Source: CAYZMS01 sp964479625 (GTDB lineage Bacteria; Bacteroidota; Bacteroidia; Chitinophagales; Saprospiraceae). Taken from it: DNA of 64,000 nt. The stretch covers positions 1-64,000 of the forward strand of contig CAYZMS010000018.1 of NCBI GenBank assembly GCA_964479625.1, given 5' to 3'. Positions 41,297 through 50,851 of the stretch are shown here, in pieces; position 1 is the stretch's first letter, and the number at the start of each line of letters is the position of its first letter. The position numbers and the translations under genes are program-made. The notes below the pieces were generated by a model. It searched no databases, was not told where the DNA came from, and saw only the letters and a program-made list of their open reading frames with translations.

Positions 41297-41806
41297 TTAT
41301 AACTCAAGTAAGCCTTCGGGCAGGTCCATTTGAAGGAGTTGTTGTTGCTCGTTTACGGCAACGATCAGTTCTTCATGAAGGGGGATCAGGATCTCTTTAC
41401 CCTGATAGTTAACCTCTGCGAGGAATTGCTGAGGAAGTTCAATGATGGCTTGTATCGCTCCAATGGGCCCAGCTTGCTGATCGACGATCTGGAAGCCGAC
41501 GAAAGGGTAGGAGTGGTCTTCCTGGGGGGAAGCCTCCGGCAGGTCTTCCGCACGAAGCCCCAGCTCTGCTCCGGTAAGAAGGCGAGCTGTCTCCCGGTCG
41601 TTGATCCCCTCCAGTTGAAGCAGTAGCCCCCGGCCATCAATATTCCAGAATTCTACAAAATAAGGCGCCCAGTGGCCCTGCGGTGTTTTCACAAATACCA
41701 CCTCCGCTTCCTGGATGGCTTCTGGTTCGAACACATCCAGCAGGATCTTTATTTGTCCGTGGAGCCCTATGGCCTTGCCGATTTTTCCTATAGACGTGAT
41801 CTCCAT
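41297..41806 (-). CDS. rimM: Ribosome maturation factor RimM
   Basis: 169 residues from ATG 41806; the frame is open to 41878 but that part overlaps the upstream gene and does not match the family. RimM assists 16S 3'-domain assembly by binding uS19. N-terminal beta-barrel: SIGKIGKAIGLHGQIKILLD (about 5-24); linker; C-terminal PRC-barrel with ILIPLHEELIVAVNEQQQLL (about 135-154) and DLPEGLLEL at the end. rpsP and trmD are not adjacent here. Confidence 0.88.
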   Translation of the reverse strand: MEITSIGKIGKAIGLHGQIKILLDVFEPEAIQEAEVVFVKTPQGHWAPYFVEFWNIDGRGLLLQLEGINDRETARLLTGAELGLRAEDLPEASPQEDHSYPFVGFQIVDQQAGPIGAIQAIIELPQQFLAEVNYQGKEILIPLHEELIVAVNEQQQLLQMDLPEGLLEL

Positions 41807-41808
41807 CG

Positions 41809-42606
41809 CTAATCGATCAACCATTGGATAATTAAGGCCCCTTTTTCTGCCTTTTCCAACCAGGGGAGGCTTCCACATTGTTCAAAGTCCTGAGCACAGC
41901 AGGCGTTGCATTGAGTATCGGCAACAAAAACCGTTCGAAAAACAAGCCCAAGTCCCCGGGCATATCGAACCTCTGAAAAACGAAATTCGATCAGGTTTTC
42001 CAATGCAGCTTCCTGGATCCAGACCGTTTCTGGATAGTTCTTTCCCTGAAAAATAAAGGGGTTGTCCACATCCAGGATGGTACCTTCCCAGCCCTTGTAC
42101 CAACTTAGGTTTTCCCCGTCTACATTTAACGTTTGCGTGGGGTTTAGGAATTGGACATTATTGAAGGATTGCCCGGTTTCAGGGGGATGCACCAGGGTGA
42201 TCAAGCGCTGATTGCCTTCGGTACGGTAGGATCGCAGGGCGTCTTGCTCTTTGGTAAAGGTAGCTACCAGCTTCCAGGGGTGATCCGCTTCGCGCCGCCA
42301 CTCCCTTTCGAAAAGAAAGACGGTGCGCTGGTCTTCGGTCTGGAAGCTGTCGACCAGGGTCTCTCGTAAAAAGCAGGAAACCGTATCCCGTACCAGGCCC
42401 GCAACATCGGTGTTAAACAGAACGCTGTCGACCCTGTAAATGCGAACCTGGCCGGGCTCCAGGGGAAAGTAATCATAGCCAAAGTCGAGGGAAGCGGGCA
42501 TTTCCACGGATTCCTCCGAACAACCGGCCGTCAGAAGAAGAATACCGAACAAAAGGATATTCAAAGGGTTGAACAATTTTTCAAGCTTTACACACCGCAT
42601 GTTCAA
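41809..42606 (-). CDS. Lipoprotein, unknown function
   Basis: 265 residues. Lipoprotein signal peptide with lipobox LLTAGC (Cys about 29). The mature protein has a PLEPGQVRIYRVDS segment near the N-terminus and a C-terminal cluster of Cys residues (DTQCNACCAQDFEQCG) that could be disulfide-bonded. It starts within the last bases of mnmA (4-bp overlap) and ends 2 bp before rimM, so the three genes read as one unit mnmA - lipoprotein - rimM. The function is unknown; association with translation genes may be positional only. Confidence 0.75.
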   Translation of the reverse strand: MNMRCVKLEKLFNPLNILLFGILLLTAGCSEESVEMPASLDFGYDYFPLEPGQVRIYRVDSVLFNTDVAGLVRDTVSCFLRETLVDSFQTEDQRTVFLFEREWRREADHPWKLVATFTKEQDALRSYRTEGNQRLITLVHPPETGQSFNNVQFLNPTQTLNVDGENLSWYKGWEGTILDVDNPFIFQGKNYPETVWIQEAALENLIEFRFSEVRYARGLGLVFRTVFVADTQCNACCAQDFEQCGSLPWLEKAEKGALIIQWLID

Positions 42607-43733
42607 TTCGAATTAAACCCTCCCAGGCTGCTGTGAATAATGCCACCGCCTATTACATCATCCCCTTCAAAAAATACCGCAGATTGTCCAGGCGCAACCC
42701 CATTCACGTTAGCCATGAACTCTACCTGTACCATTCCATTTTCGGTATTGGATAAAGTAGAAAGCGCCCCGCTGTCCTTATACCTGATCTTTGTGGTGGC
42801 CTCCAGACCATTGGGAATGCGTTCGTACTTCATGGCGTTCACCTGATAAACGTTCATGCCATTGCGCACCAGTTCGTCCAGCGTTCCGAGCACGACCGTA
42901 TTGGATTCGGGTATGATCTCGGTAACGAACATGGGTTGACCAAAAGCCATGCCCAGTCCTTTGCGTTGTCCGATGGTATAAAAGGGATACCCCTGGTGTT
43001 GTCCGAGTATTTCTCCCTTGGTATTGATGAAATTACCTCCTGCGACCCATTCTTCCAGTCCATCTACCCGGCGTTTGAGGAAACTGCGGTAGTCATTATC
43101 CGGAACGAAGCAAATTTCGTAGCTCTCCGCTTTTTTCGAAAGGTCGGTATAGCCAAAATCCGCCGCCATTTGCCGGACCTCCGTTTTCTCGTAGAGCCCC
43201 AGTGGGAAGCGGGAACGGGCTAAAGCCTCCTGGCTCAGGCCCCAAAGGACATAGGACTGATCCTTTTTGCTATCGACGGCTTTGGAAATAAAACGCCGGC
43301 CGTTTTCTTCCTTAATTATTGCATAATGGCCCGTGGCAATGAATGCACAGTCAAGGGCGTCAGCCCGCTTCAGCATGGCATTCCACTTGATATGCGTATT
43401 GCACAAAACGCAGGGATTGGGCGTTCGTCCGGCCAGATACTCCTCCACAAAATTATCGATCACATAATCGCCAAACTCCTCCCGGATATCTATGATGAAG
43501 TGATGGAAACCCATGTCGACTGAAACTTGCCGGGCATCGTTAATGGAGTCCAGGCTACAGCAGCCGGTCTCTTTCTTGGAGCCTCCTGAATTGGCATAAT
43601 CCCAGGTTTTCATGGTGATACCCACTACCTCATACCCTTGCTCATGTAGGAGCATGGCCGTAACGGTACTATCGATCCCGCCACTCATTGCCACCAGTAC
43701 TTTTCCGTGCTTGCTCATTTTTTTAGTATTCAA
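42603..43733 (-). CDS. mnmA: tRNA 2-thiouridylase MnmA
   Basis: 376 residues. Thiolates U34 of tRNA Lys, Glu and Gln. The PP-loop is VLVAMSGGIDSTVTAML (about 12-28). Catalytic cysteines: in GRTPNPCVLCNTHIKW (about 106-121, PCVLC) and in SYEICFVPDNDYR (about 205-217). The central TIGQRKGLG block (about 255-263) is present. Starts at ATG 43733 or 43718 are both possible. It overlaps the lipoprotein gene downstream by 4 bp. Confidence 0.95.
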   Translation of the reverse strand: MNTKKMSKHGKVLVAMSGGIDSTVTAMLLHEQGYEVVGITMKTWDYANSGGSKKETGCCSLDSINDARQVSVDMGFHHFIIDIREEFGDYVIDNFVEEYLAGRTPNPCVLCNTHIKWNAMLKRADALDCAFIATGHYAIIKEENGRRFISKAVDSKKDQSYVLWGLSQEALARSRFPLGLYEKTEVRQMAADFGYTDLSKKAESYEICFVPDNDYRSFLKRRVDGLEEWVAGGNFINTKGEILGQHQGYPFYTIGQRKGLGMAFGQPMFVTEIIPESNTVVLGTLDELVRNGMNVYQVNAMKYERIPNGLEATTKIRYKDSGALSTLSNTENGMVQVEFMANVNGVAPGQSAVFFEGDDVIGGGIIHSSLGGFNSN

Positions 43734-43963
43734 TCAGAAAAGGTAACCCCAAGCAGGGCTCGAGAGTTTCTTTCTCTGTTAAAAATCTGCAAAATTATGG
43801 ATTATATAAGTGGGAATCCACCAGTGCTGGCACTATTTTAATAGAAAAATCGTTATTTTGGTGTTATTTAAACAAAACAGGTGTTAATTTAAAGTTTGGA
43901 TTAAATGGGGAGCGTTTTCATTTCACCCTCCCAGGTAATTTTGGTCCATTAAAAAAACGATTT

Positions 43964-44905
43964 ATGCATCGCCTCTGCTTCCTATTACTGATCGCCCTGA
44001 CCATTACTGGCTTTTCTTCCACTTCGGGCATTGCCCAGGAAATAGGTCTGGCTTCCTATTATTCCGATGATTTTCAAGGCCGAACCACAGCCTATGGTGA
44101 AAAATACGACAAAAATGCCCTTACAGCTGCCCATAAGGTCCACCCACTGGGTACTCGCCTGCGGGTCACTCGTTTGGACAATACCAAACAAGTAATTGTT
44201 CGGGTAAATGATAAGGGCCCTTACATCAAAGGGCGTATTGTAGACCTGTCCAAGGCTGCCGCGCTAAAACTGGACCTGGTTCGCGATGGGGTAGCTGAGG
44301 TCAAGGTGGAGGTCGTATCCGGGAGTTCTAGCCCAAGTACACCACCTCCTGCTACCAGCACTTCAACTTCAGGAAGGAGCTCCTCCACCACCAGCAACGC
44401 TTCTAATGCGTCCAGCAGTCGGCCAAGTTCGACCAGTTCTAGCTCGGAAAGCAGGCCGACCAGTTCTACCACCACCAGCCGTTCCGCCTCAACGCCAGTG
44501 CGTACCCAGCCGGTGGTTGGACAGGCAACGACACCCACTGCTACACCGGCCACTACTACAACCACTGAAAGTAATTCTCGCCTGCGCCTTGTTCGTAACG
44601 ACTTCCGGCAATACGGGCTCTACAAAATTGAGCTGCATCATGTCGAAAACAGTGGATACGGAGTACAGGTGGCTACCATGTCGAATTATGAAAATGCCCT
44701 TAAACAAATTTCCAACCTGCAGGGAAAATGGTTCGAAAACATCATTATTAGCGTCGAACCGGGAACGGATCGCCCCAAATATAAGGTCATCTTAGGGCCC
44801 TTTGATAGCCGTGAAAAAGCTCAATCTTATGTGGATAGTATGAAGTCCCGGTATAAGATCAATGGCTTCGTCGTAGATCTGGCCCAGTTTAATTACAATA
44901 ATTAG
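43964..44905 (+). CDS. RlpA-like protein with DPBB and SPOR domains
   Basis: 313 residues. Signal peptide (about 1-24). Double-psi beta-barrel domain with GLASYYSDDFQGRTTAYGEKY (about 28-48), GTRLRVTRL (about 66-74) and VNDKGPYIKGRIVDLSKAAA (about 84-103), including the D residue conserved in RlpA lytic transglycosylases. A Ser/Thr/Pro-rich linker (about 125-205, low complexity) leads to a C-terminal SPOR domain (about 230-310) that binds denuded septal peptidoglycan. Role: septal or peptidoglycan remodelling (known for the family). Confidence 0.9.
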   Translation: MHRLCFLLLIALTITGFSSTSGIAQEIGLASYYSDDFQGRTTAYGEKYDKNALTAAHKVHPLGTRLRVTRLDNTKQVIVRVNDKGPYIKGRIVDLSKAAALKLDLVRDGVAEVKVEVVSGSSSPSTPPPATSTSTSGRSSSTTSNASNASSSRPSSTSSSSESRPTSSTTTSRSASTPVRTQPVVGQATTPTATPATTTTTESNSRLRLVRNDFRQYGLYKIELHHVENSGYGVQVATMSNYENALKQISNLQGKWFENIIISVEPGTDRPKYKVILGPFDSREKAQSYVDSMKSRYKINGFVVDLAQFNYNN

Positions 44906-44906
44906 A

Positions 44907-44935
44907 TCCTCCTTGCTGACCAAGCGATAAGGAGG
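44907..44935 (+). terminator. Hairpin after the RlpA-like gene
   Basis: TCCTCCTT (44907-44914) pairs with AAGGAGG (44929-44935), directly after the stop codon. No T run, so efficiency is unclear. Confidence 0.4.
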
Positions 44936-45001
44936 CAAAGCTGGGTGGAAAAACCAAGCTGTTTATTCCAGTGAAGAAAATTTAGGAGCAAAAGAAAACG
45001 G

Positions 45002-45045
45002 AAAAGGCTGCTTTAAAAAGTCGAAAGGGTTTTGAGGCAGCCTTT
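45002..45045. terminator. Hairpin between convergent genes
   Basis: AAAGGCTGC pairs with GCAGCCTTT, the outer bases flanked by A/T tracts, between the RlpA-like gene and the end of the cohesin-domain gene (45080). Confidence 0.6.
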
Positions 45046-45079
45046 AGCTTTGGTGAAATATCCTTAGCCCCTCTGAGAT

Positions 45080-45586
45080 CTAGCGCACCATCACGCCGCC
45101 ATTGACCGGATTGATGTCAATGACCTGCTCCTGCTTATTAACCGCCTCAAATGGGGTGGGGGTATCGGTAATGCTTACGGCACTGCTGCTCCCTGCTGCG
45201 CCCTTTACTCGGAAACACAATTGGTAAAGCCTATTACCATCTTGCAGCTGTACTCCACGAAGGCTATTATCCAGCCAGACTACCGTCAGTTGTCCTTCAT
45301 TCGATTTATGGGTGCCGAAATTAGCAGTACTCAAAAATGGGAGACCAAAACCCTGTACCTGTTCGAATTCAAGCACCTTGGGATCCCAGTTGATAGAATG
45401 CTGGAAAGATAACAGGTCTTTAAAGTTCGCGGCAGTAATATCCACACATACCGTTGACCCAGATTGAGCCACTGTTTGATTGACAGCCATGGTGACAGCA
45501 TCGGTTGTGGCAGGCAGGTGAAGGCCTGAGCAAAGCAGATATAAGAAAAGGATGTTCATGCGTATTGAATTTTTAAGTCGGTTCAT
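45080..45586 (-). CDS. Secreted cohesin-domain protein
   Basis: 168 residues. A signal peptide is likely, either from the first Met or from the internal Met10 (MNILFLYLLCSGLHLPA). The rest reads as one cohesin fold: VCVDITAANFKDLLSFQHSI (about 46-65), VLEFEQVQGF (about 71-80), LTVVWLDNSLRGVQLQDGN (about 98-116) and LYQLCFRVKGAAGS (about 117-130). Cohesins bind dockerins on partner proteins. No dockerin is encoded nearby. It precedes the giant kinase-cyclase gene in the same strand orientation but lies downstream of it. Confidence 0.75.
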   Translation of the reverse strand: MNRLKNSIRMNILFLYLLCSGLHLPATTDAVTMAVNQTVAQSGSTVCVDITAANFKDLLSFQHSINWDPKVLEFEQVQGFGLPFLSTANFGTHKSNEGQLTVVWLDNSLRGVQLQDGNRLYQLCFRVKGAAGSSSAVSITDTPTPFEAVNKQEQVIDINPVNGGVMVR

Positions 45587-45672
45587 ACAAGGGACGAAAG
45601 AAAGACGCAGTACGCTGTCTTTAATTGTGCCAGCTTGATCGAAATACCTTACAAAGCTAAAGAAAACGTAAG

Positions 45673-48600
45673 TTAATCGTTGGTTGCATTTACCAGATAC
45701 ATGTCGACCTCTCCTTTGTTTTTGGCTTTGATTTTACCGCGATGGGTACAGGGAATGCGGTCTTTAATAAGTGCATAGGTGGATTCGGAAACATTGATAT
45801 GGTCGGGTAAGCCGCTGGATTCCATCCGGGCTGCAAGGTTCACATCATCCCCCCATATGTCGAATGCGAACTTTTTAAATCCTACTACACCGGCGACCAC
45901 CGTACCGGTGTGGATACCGATCCGGATATGAAATTCCGGCTTATTGGTCTGGCGGTTTTTTTGCTGCTGCTTTTTCATGAACTCGAGCATATCCTTTGCC
46001 GCTTCTACCACCTTGAAAACACTGGATGGGTCGGCCTCCGGGACGCCTCCGGCACACATATAGGAATCCCCGATGGTCTTGATCTTTTCGAGTTGGTATT
46101 TGCTCATTAATTGATCAAATGCACTGAACATAGCGTCGAGTTCTTCTACGAGTTCTTCAGGGCTAAGTAACTCTGCGAGCTTGGTAAAGCCCACAAAGTC
46201 GGTAAAAAGAATGGTGACATTCTCGTACTTACGAGCCTTGGTTCGGCCTTTGACCTTCAGTTCTTCAGCTGTTGCTTTAGGAAGTATGTTTAGAAGCAGT
46301 TGTTCTGATTTTTTTCGCTCCTTTTCGATTTCCTGCGTCCGATCCCTGACTTTCTGTTCCAGGTCTTCGTAGAGCAGGGCATTGTTGAGCGAGACGGCCA
46401 TCTGACCGGAAAGGACGTTTAAAAACTCCAGCCGGTCCTCTGTGAAAGCCTTTCTGGTCAGGTTATTTTCCAGGTAAAGAATACCCAGCAGCTTTCCCTG
46501 ATAGTTAATTGGACTACAAAGAATGGATTTTGGAGCCCAGCGGCTTATATATGGATCCTGGGAAAAAGTTGGATTATTCGGAGCATCTTCCAGGATCAGG
46601 TTCTTCTCTGTACGGTTGACGTATTGTAGTACGGCTTCAGGCATTAACTGGCTACCAAAGGCTGGCTGGGTGACTGAATATTCTTCATTGGAAACGAGAT
46701 CCCTGCCTCCGCAAACTAGGAGCTCTCGCTGGCGTTTTAGCAATAGGAACCCCCGTTGGGCCCCTGCATTTTCCATGGTCAGGTCCAGGAGCCGAATGAC
46801 GAGCTTTTCAAGGATTATTTCTCCACTTATGCTGGCGCCTGCCTTAACTAGTGTTTCCAGGTCGAGTTGTTCCAGGGAATTTTTCAGGGAAGAGGTGCTG
46901 GAAGCTTTGTCCAACGAATTTTTCTTTTCCAGTTCAACCCGGAGGATTTCGGGAAAGGTTTGTTGCAGTTGTTCAGCCTTTTTGGTGGCTCCCCAGGCTA
47001 ACCAGGTGTGATAAGCATGAACAATGAAAAAGGCGCCTGTAACCGAATTATGTTGGGTTAGATGAAAACGACCGGTTAATTCTGCTGCCAGGGCTTCTTC
47101 TGGTAAGAGTTGTTGTTTTTTAGCCAGATCCACGGAGCGGGCGTACAATAAAGCAGCCATTCCCTTTTTGCCCTTGGCCTCTGCTATGGAAGCCTGAATC
47201 AGATACAATTTATTTTCAAAGTTCATAGGTGCCAGCCTGGTATAGAGCCGGTAGGTCTTTTTGAAGCGCTTGGCCTTTTTCAGCCACTTTCTTTTTTCGG
47301 CCTTATTCGAACTGTGGAGTGCTCGGCGGGCGGAAAAAACCCCATAGTAGGCTATAAAAATGACATAGGGGAAATTCCCGGGAACAGATGATCGCAGAGA
47401 GTAGGCTCCTTCGGCTACTTGTTCGGCCTCTTGTTCAAAACCGAACAGGGTTAACAGATAAAACTTCATAAAAAGGTAGGAAAATCGAGCCGTTTGCTCT
47501 CCGGTCTCCTCGAAGAACCCCTGAGATTCCATTTCATTGAAATAGGCTCCGTCAATGAGATGGGGGTGTTCACCCTCAGTGAGGTTATAAATAGCTTGAA
47601 CATATAAGGCCGACCAGTGCACCCAGGTCATTACGTTGAATTCTTTGATCTCCAGGTAGGCTTTGTCGAATTCGGGTTTAAGGTCATGAAGGTTATACCC
47701 CAACCAAAACCCATGAGAAAGGGCACTATGAATGCTGGTACTGGTATTGTATACATTACCAGTTTCAAGGCCAGATTGATAGGCAAATTGAAAGGCTTTT
47801 ACTGCCTCCCTTGCGGGGTAACTAAAATGATGCAATACGGTATAATAACCTGCGGCCAGGAAGGGGAACCAACGTCTGTCCGGATTTTTAGCCTCCTGGC
47901 GTAGGGAGAAGCCTCCATAGGCCACTCCCCGTTTGAAGTGACCAAGCCCAATAGCAATGATATTCCCGAACAGGGTAAAAGCCATGGGCGTTTGTGGGGC
48001 GATCCCATACCTCAAGGATAAAAGGATCGCTTTACATATGGTCGCGACCATGAATGTCGGACGTCCCAACTGGTAGGCCATCGGGAAGGCGCTATACAAC
48101 AGGTTCATAATGGAAAGGACCCTGGCATCGGTCATTTTGGGTAACTGTTCCAGCTGTTCGATCGAACGGCGATTCAGTTTAATAAGGACAGTGAAAAAAA
48201 TACTTGCCAGGCCAGGGACTGAAGGATTACGCTTAATCTTGAAATTAAGTTCTTTAAGGGCATCGATGATCAACTCCAGGGCATCATGAAACTCTGAATC
48301 ACCATTCTTTTTGGCGATGAGAACATTATAGGTTTTTGTTTTATCCTCCATGGATAACGACCGCTCAAATACCATCTGAGCATAATTCTCCATTTCCTCG
48401 AACCGGGTGGTAGAATAGGCTGCTTCAGTTGCACTTTCATGGAGATGATGGGTGAGTTGATAATGCTTCTCCCAGGCATTTTCCGGTAAAAGAGCTATGG
48501 CGGCCTTGAAGTAATCCAAAGCCGGGCGATAAGCACCTCCATCGGCAGCTTTCACTCCGGCCTTGCCAAATAACTCACTGACTTGTAACCTTTCTTCGGG

Positions 48601-50817
48601 CTCGTGTAATTCCGCTCCTCCCAGCTTGAAATGAGTGGCGATGTTAAACAACTGCTCTTCAAAATGTTTCGGCAGTGCCTGTTCCAGAAGCGTTCGGGCA
48701 ATTTTCATATGAATTGCCGGGCGTTCTGCCTTGGGGATCAGCGAATAGAAGGCTTCTCTCACCTGATCGTGAGGAAAGCGGAAGAAGCCTCCTTCCCCCA
48801 GGTTAAGGTGCCCGACACCTAATTCCTGTACCCGGTAGTAATAGCTGCCTGGGATCAGCAAACTATCCTTGATGGCAGGCTCCAGTTTTTCCAGAACCTG
48901 AAAAGCTCTGCTACCTGCAATGCGGACCAGTTCCCCCATTTGGAAGTTACCCCCGAGGCAGGCGGCAAGGCTCAAAAGCCTTCTGGTTTCTTCTGGAAGG
49001 GAGGTGATCTTTTGAGCGAGGAGCTCTCCCAGGTTGTCCGTAACCCCTAATTTTCGGATCTCATTTTGATCCCATTCCCACTGGTAAGCCTTGGGCTGGT
49101 AGTAGATCAACCCTTTTTCGTGAATAACCTTCAGGAATTCCCGAATGAAAAAGGGATTACCATTGGTCTTTTGGATAACCAATTCAGAAAACCGGTCGAT
49201 CTTTTCCCGATCATTAAATTTTAAAGTATCCTCCAATAATTGGCCGGTCTCCTGCCGATTTAAGGGAAGGAGGCGGATGGAGGTAAGTTGAATACCCTTC
49301 CCCTTCAACTGGTTAATAGTCGCTCGAAAAGGATGGATTTCATTGACTTCATTGTCGCGATAGGCACCAATAATCAAAAAACAGGAGTTTCCCTCCATGC
49401 TAAGGAGGAGCCGCATCATATTGAGAGAGGCCGCATCTGCCCATTGCAGGTCATCGAGGAAAATAACCAGGGGGTGATTGGGCCGGGAAATGGTGCGTAC
49501 GAAATTTTGAATAGTGATCCGAAACCGAGATTGCGCCTCGGTAGGGGGCAGGTCTGGCAGAGGGGACTGCTCACCAAGAATGATCTCAAATTCAGGGATG
49601 CTGTCAATGAGCAGTCGCCCGTTCCCACCAACTGCGTCCAAAATGAGCTTGCGCCAATATTGAATGGTTTCGTCCTCTTGGGTGATAATTGATTTGGCGA
49701 AATCACGGAAGGCCTGTAGCAAGGCCTGGAAGGGAACGTTGGTTTCGTATTCGTTGAATTTACCTTTAAGAAAGTAGCCAGCTTGTTCACTTATCGGCTT
49801 GTATAATTCCTGTATTAGGGCTGATTTGCCTATGCCCGAATAACCAGAAACCAAAACTAACTCTGGGTTCCCTTTAGTGACCCGCTGTATACTGTCTAGG
49901 AGAATGTTTTTTTCCTTATCCCGGCCATACAGTTTGTCGGGAATCGTAAAAGAGGTGGGGTGGTCTTCGCTGCCTAACTCAAATTCGGGTATGGTGCTCC
50001 CTTTTGAATAAATACTAAGACACTGATTGAGGTCATGCCAAACCCCATCTGCAGATTGATATCGATCCTCTGCATTTTTTTGGAGCAGTTTTAGAACAAC
50101 CCTCGATACCATTTCCGGAACGCCTGGTTCGATCTGATGGGGTGGGGTGGGAAGCCTTGCAATATGGTAGTGCAACATTTTCATGGGTTCCTCCGATTGA
50201 AAGGGAGGACGACCGCAAAGCATTTCATACAAAACGCAGCCGAAGGCGTAAAAGTCACACTTTGAACTAATGGGCCTGTTCATCCTGCCTGTTTGCTCGG
50301 GAGCCAGATAGGGTAGGGTACCTTCGATCTGCTTGGGGTTATAGAAGCCGGAAGCCGCCAGGTTGATCTTTGCAGAAATAGAAAAGTCAATCAGGGTAAC
50401 GGCCCCGGTAAGCTGGTTGATCAGAATATTATACGGGCTAACATCTTTGTGGATGACCTGCTTTTGATGAAGTCGGCCGATTATTTCGATGATGGAACAG
50501 GCAATTTGAAGCACTTCTTTAAGGGACATTTCATTATCCTGCAGGTATTGGGCCAGTGGTATGCCTTCCACATATTCGAGCAGGAGGGCTTGCCGTCCTT
50601 CAAGCTGCTCCAAGCGAAGGGTTTTGCGTACGCCCGGCAGGGCCAAATCGCGGGAGACCTCGTACTCATTTAGGAGTGCCTTTTTTGCTGTAGGAGCATT
50701 AGAGGTCGGCTTATACGATTTGGCCACCACCTGTTCCCTGAAATCGGGATGGCGCAGCAATTGGATCTTGGTGTAGTTATCCTCGTAGAGTGTCGATATG
50801 GTGTTCGACTCGATCAT
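45673..50817 (-). CDS. Giant Ser/Thr kinase - AAA ATPase - helical repeat - GAF - class III nucleotide cyclase protein
   Basis: 1714 residues. (1) Protein kinase about 12-270: K33, E51, catalytic loop HKDVSPYN (123-130) and DFS (144-146) replacing DFG. (2) AAA/ORC-like ATPase about 285-900: Walker A GYSGIGKS (325-332) and a Walker B-type LVIFLDDLQWAD. (3) Long helical repeat region about 700-1300. (4) GAF-like domain about 1330-1490. (5) Coiled coil, then a class III cyclase about 1525-1712: metal Asp D1540 (FTDFVGF) and D1584 (IGDSYM), substrate-type Lys K1580 and Asp D1653 (FDIWGDDVN), and catalytic N1660/R1664. K and D at these sites fit adenylate cyclase. It is the last gene of a four-gene minus-strand unit, 34 bp after the 7-TM gene. 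Confidence 0.9.
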   Translation of the reverse strand: MIESNTISTLYEDNYTKIQLLRHPDFREQVVAKSYKPTSNAPTAKKALLNEYEVSRDLALPGVRKTLRLEQLEGRQALLLEYVEGIPLAQYLQDNEMSLKEVLQIACSIIEIIGRLHQKQVIHKDVSPYNILINQLTGAVTLIDFSISAKINLAASGFYNPKQIEGTLPYLAPEQTGRMNRPISSKCDFYAFGCVLYEMLCGRPPFQSEEPMKMLHYHIARLPTPPHQIEPGVPEMVSRVVLKLLQKNAEDRYQSADGVWHDLNQCLSIYSKGSTIPEFELGSEDHPTSFTIPDKLYGRDKEKNILLDSIQRVTKGNPELVLVSGYSGIGKSALIQELYKPISEQAGYFLKGKFNEYETNVPFQALLQAFRDFAKSIITQEDETIQYWRKLILDAVGGNGRLLIDSIPEFEIILGEQSPLPDLPPTEAQSRFRITIQNFVRTISRPNHPLVIFLDDLQWADAASLNMMRLLLSMEGNSCFLIIGAYRDNEVNEIHPFRATINQLKGKGIQLTSIRLLPLNRQETGQLLEDTLKFNDREKIDRFSELVIQKTNGNPFFIREFLKVIHEKGLIYYQPKAYQWEWDQNEIRKLGVTDNLGELLAQKITSLPEETRRLLSLAACLGGNFQMGELVRIAGSRAFQVLEKLEPAIKDSLLIPGSYYYRVQELGVGHLNLGEGGFFRFPHDQVREAFYSLIPKAERPAIHMKIARTLLEQALPKHFEEQLFNIATHFKLGGAELHEPEERLQVSELFGKAGVKAADGGAYRPALDYFKAAIALLPENAWEKHYQLTHHLHESATEAAYSTTRFEEMENYAQMVFERSLSMEDKTKTYNVLIAKKNGDSEFHDALELIIDALKELNFKIKRNPSVPGLASIFFTVLIKLNRRSIEQLEQLPKMTDARVLSIMNLLYSAFPMAYQLGRPTFMVATICKAILLSLRYGIAPQTPMAFTLFGNIIAIGLGHFKRGVAYGGFSLRQEAKNPDRRWFPFLAAGYYTVLHHFSYPAREAVKAFQFAYQSGLETGNVYNTSTSIHSALSHGFWLGYNLHDLKPEFDKAYLEIKEFNVMTWVHWSALYVQAIYNLTEGEHPHLIDGAYFNEMESQGFFEETGEQTARFSYLFMKFYLLTLFGFEQEAEQVAEGAYSLRSSVPGNFPYVIFIAYYGVFSARRALHSSNKAEKRKWLKKAKRFKKTYRLYTRLAPMNFENKLYLIQASIAEAKGKKGMAALLYARSVDLAKKQQLLPEEALAAELTGRFHLTQHNSVTGAFFIVHAYHTWLAWGATKKAEQLQQTFPEILRVELEKKNSLDKASSTSSLKNSLEQLDLETLVKAGASISGEIILEKLVIRLLDLTMENAGAQRGFLLLKRQRELLVCGGRDLVSNEEYSVTQPAFGSQLMPEAVLQYVNRTEKNLILEDAPNNPTFSQDPYISRWAPKSILCSPINYQGKLLGILYLENNLTRKAFTEDRLEFLNVLSGQMAVSLNNALLYEDLEQKVRDRTQEIEKERKKSEQLLLNILPKATAEELKVKGRTKARKYENVTILFTDFVGFTKLAELLSPEELVEELDAMFSAFDQLMSKYQLEKIKTIGDSYMCAGGVPEADPSSVFKVVEAAKDMLEFMKKQQQKNRQTNKPEFHIRIGIHTGTVVAGVVGFKKFAFDIWGDDVNLAARMESSGLPDHINVSESTYALIKDRIPCTHRGKIKAKNKGEVDMYLVNATND

Positions 50818-50851
50818 TTATCAGTCGTTTGTATATGGGGTGCTGCAGGGG

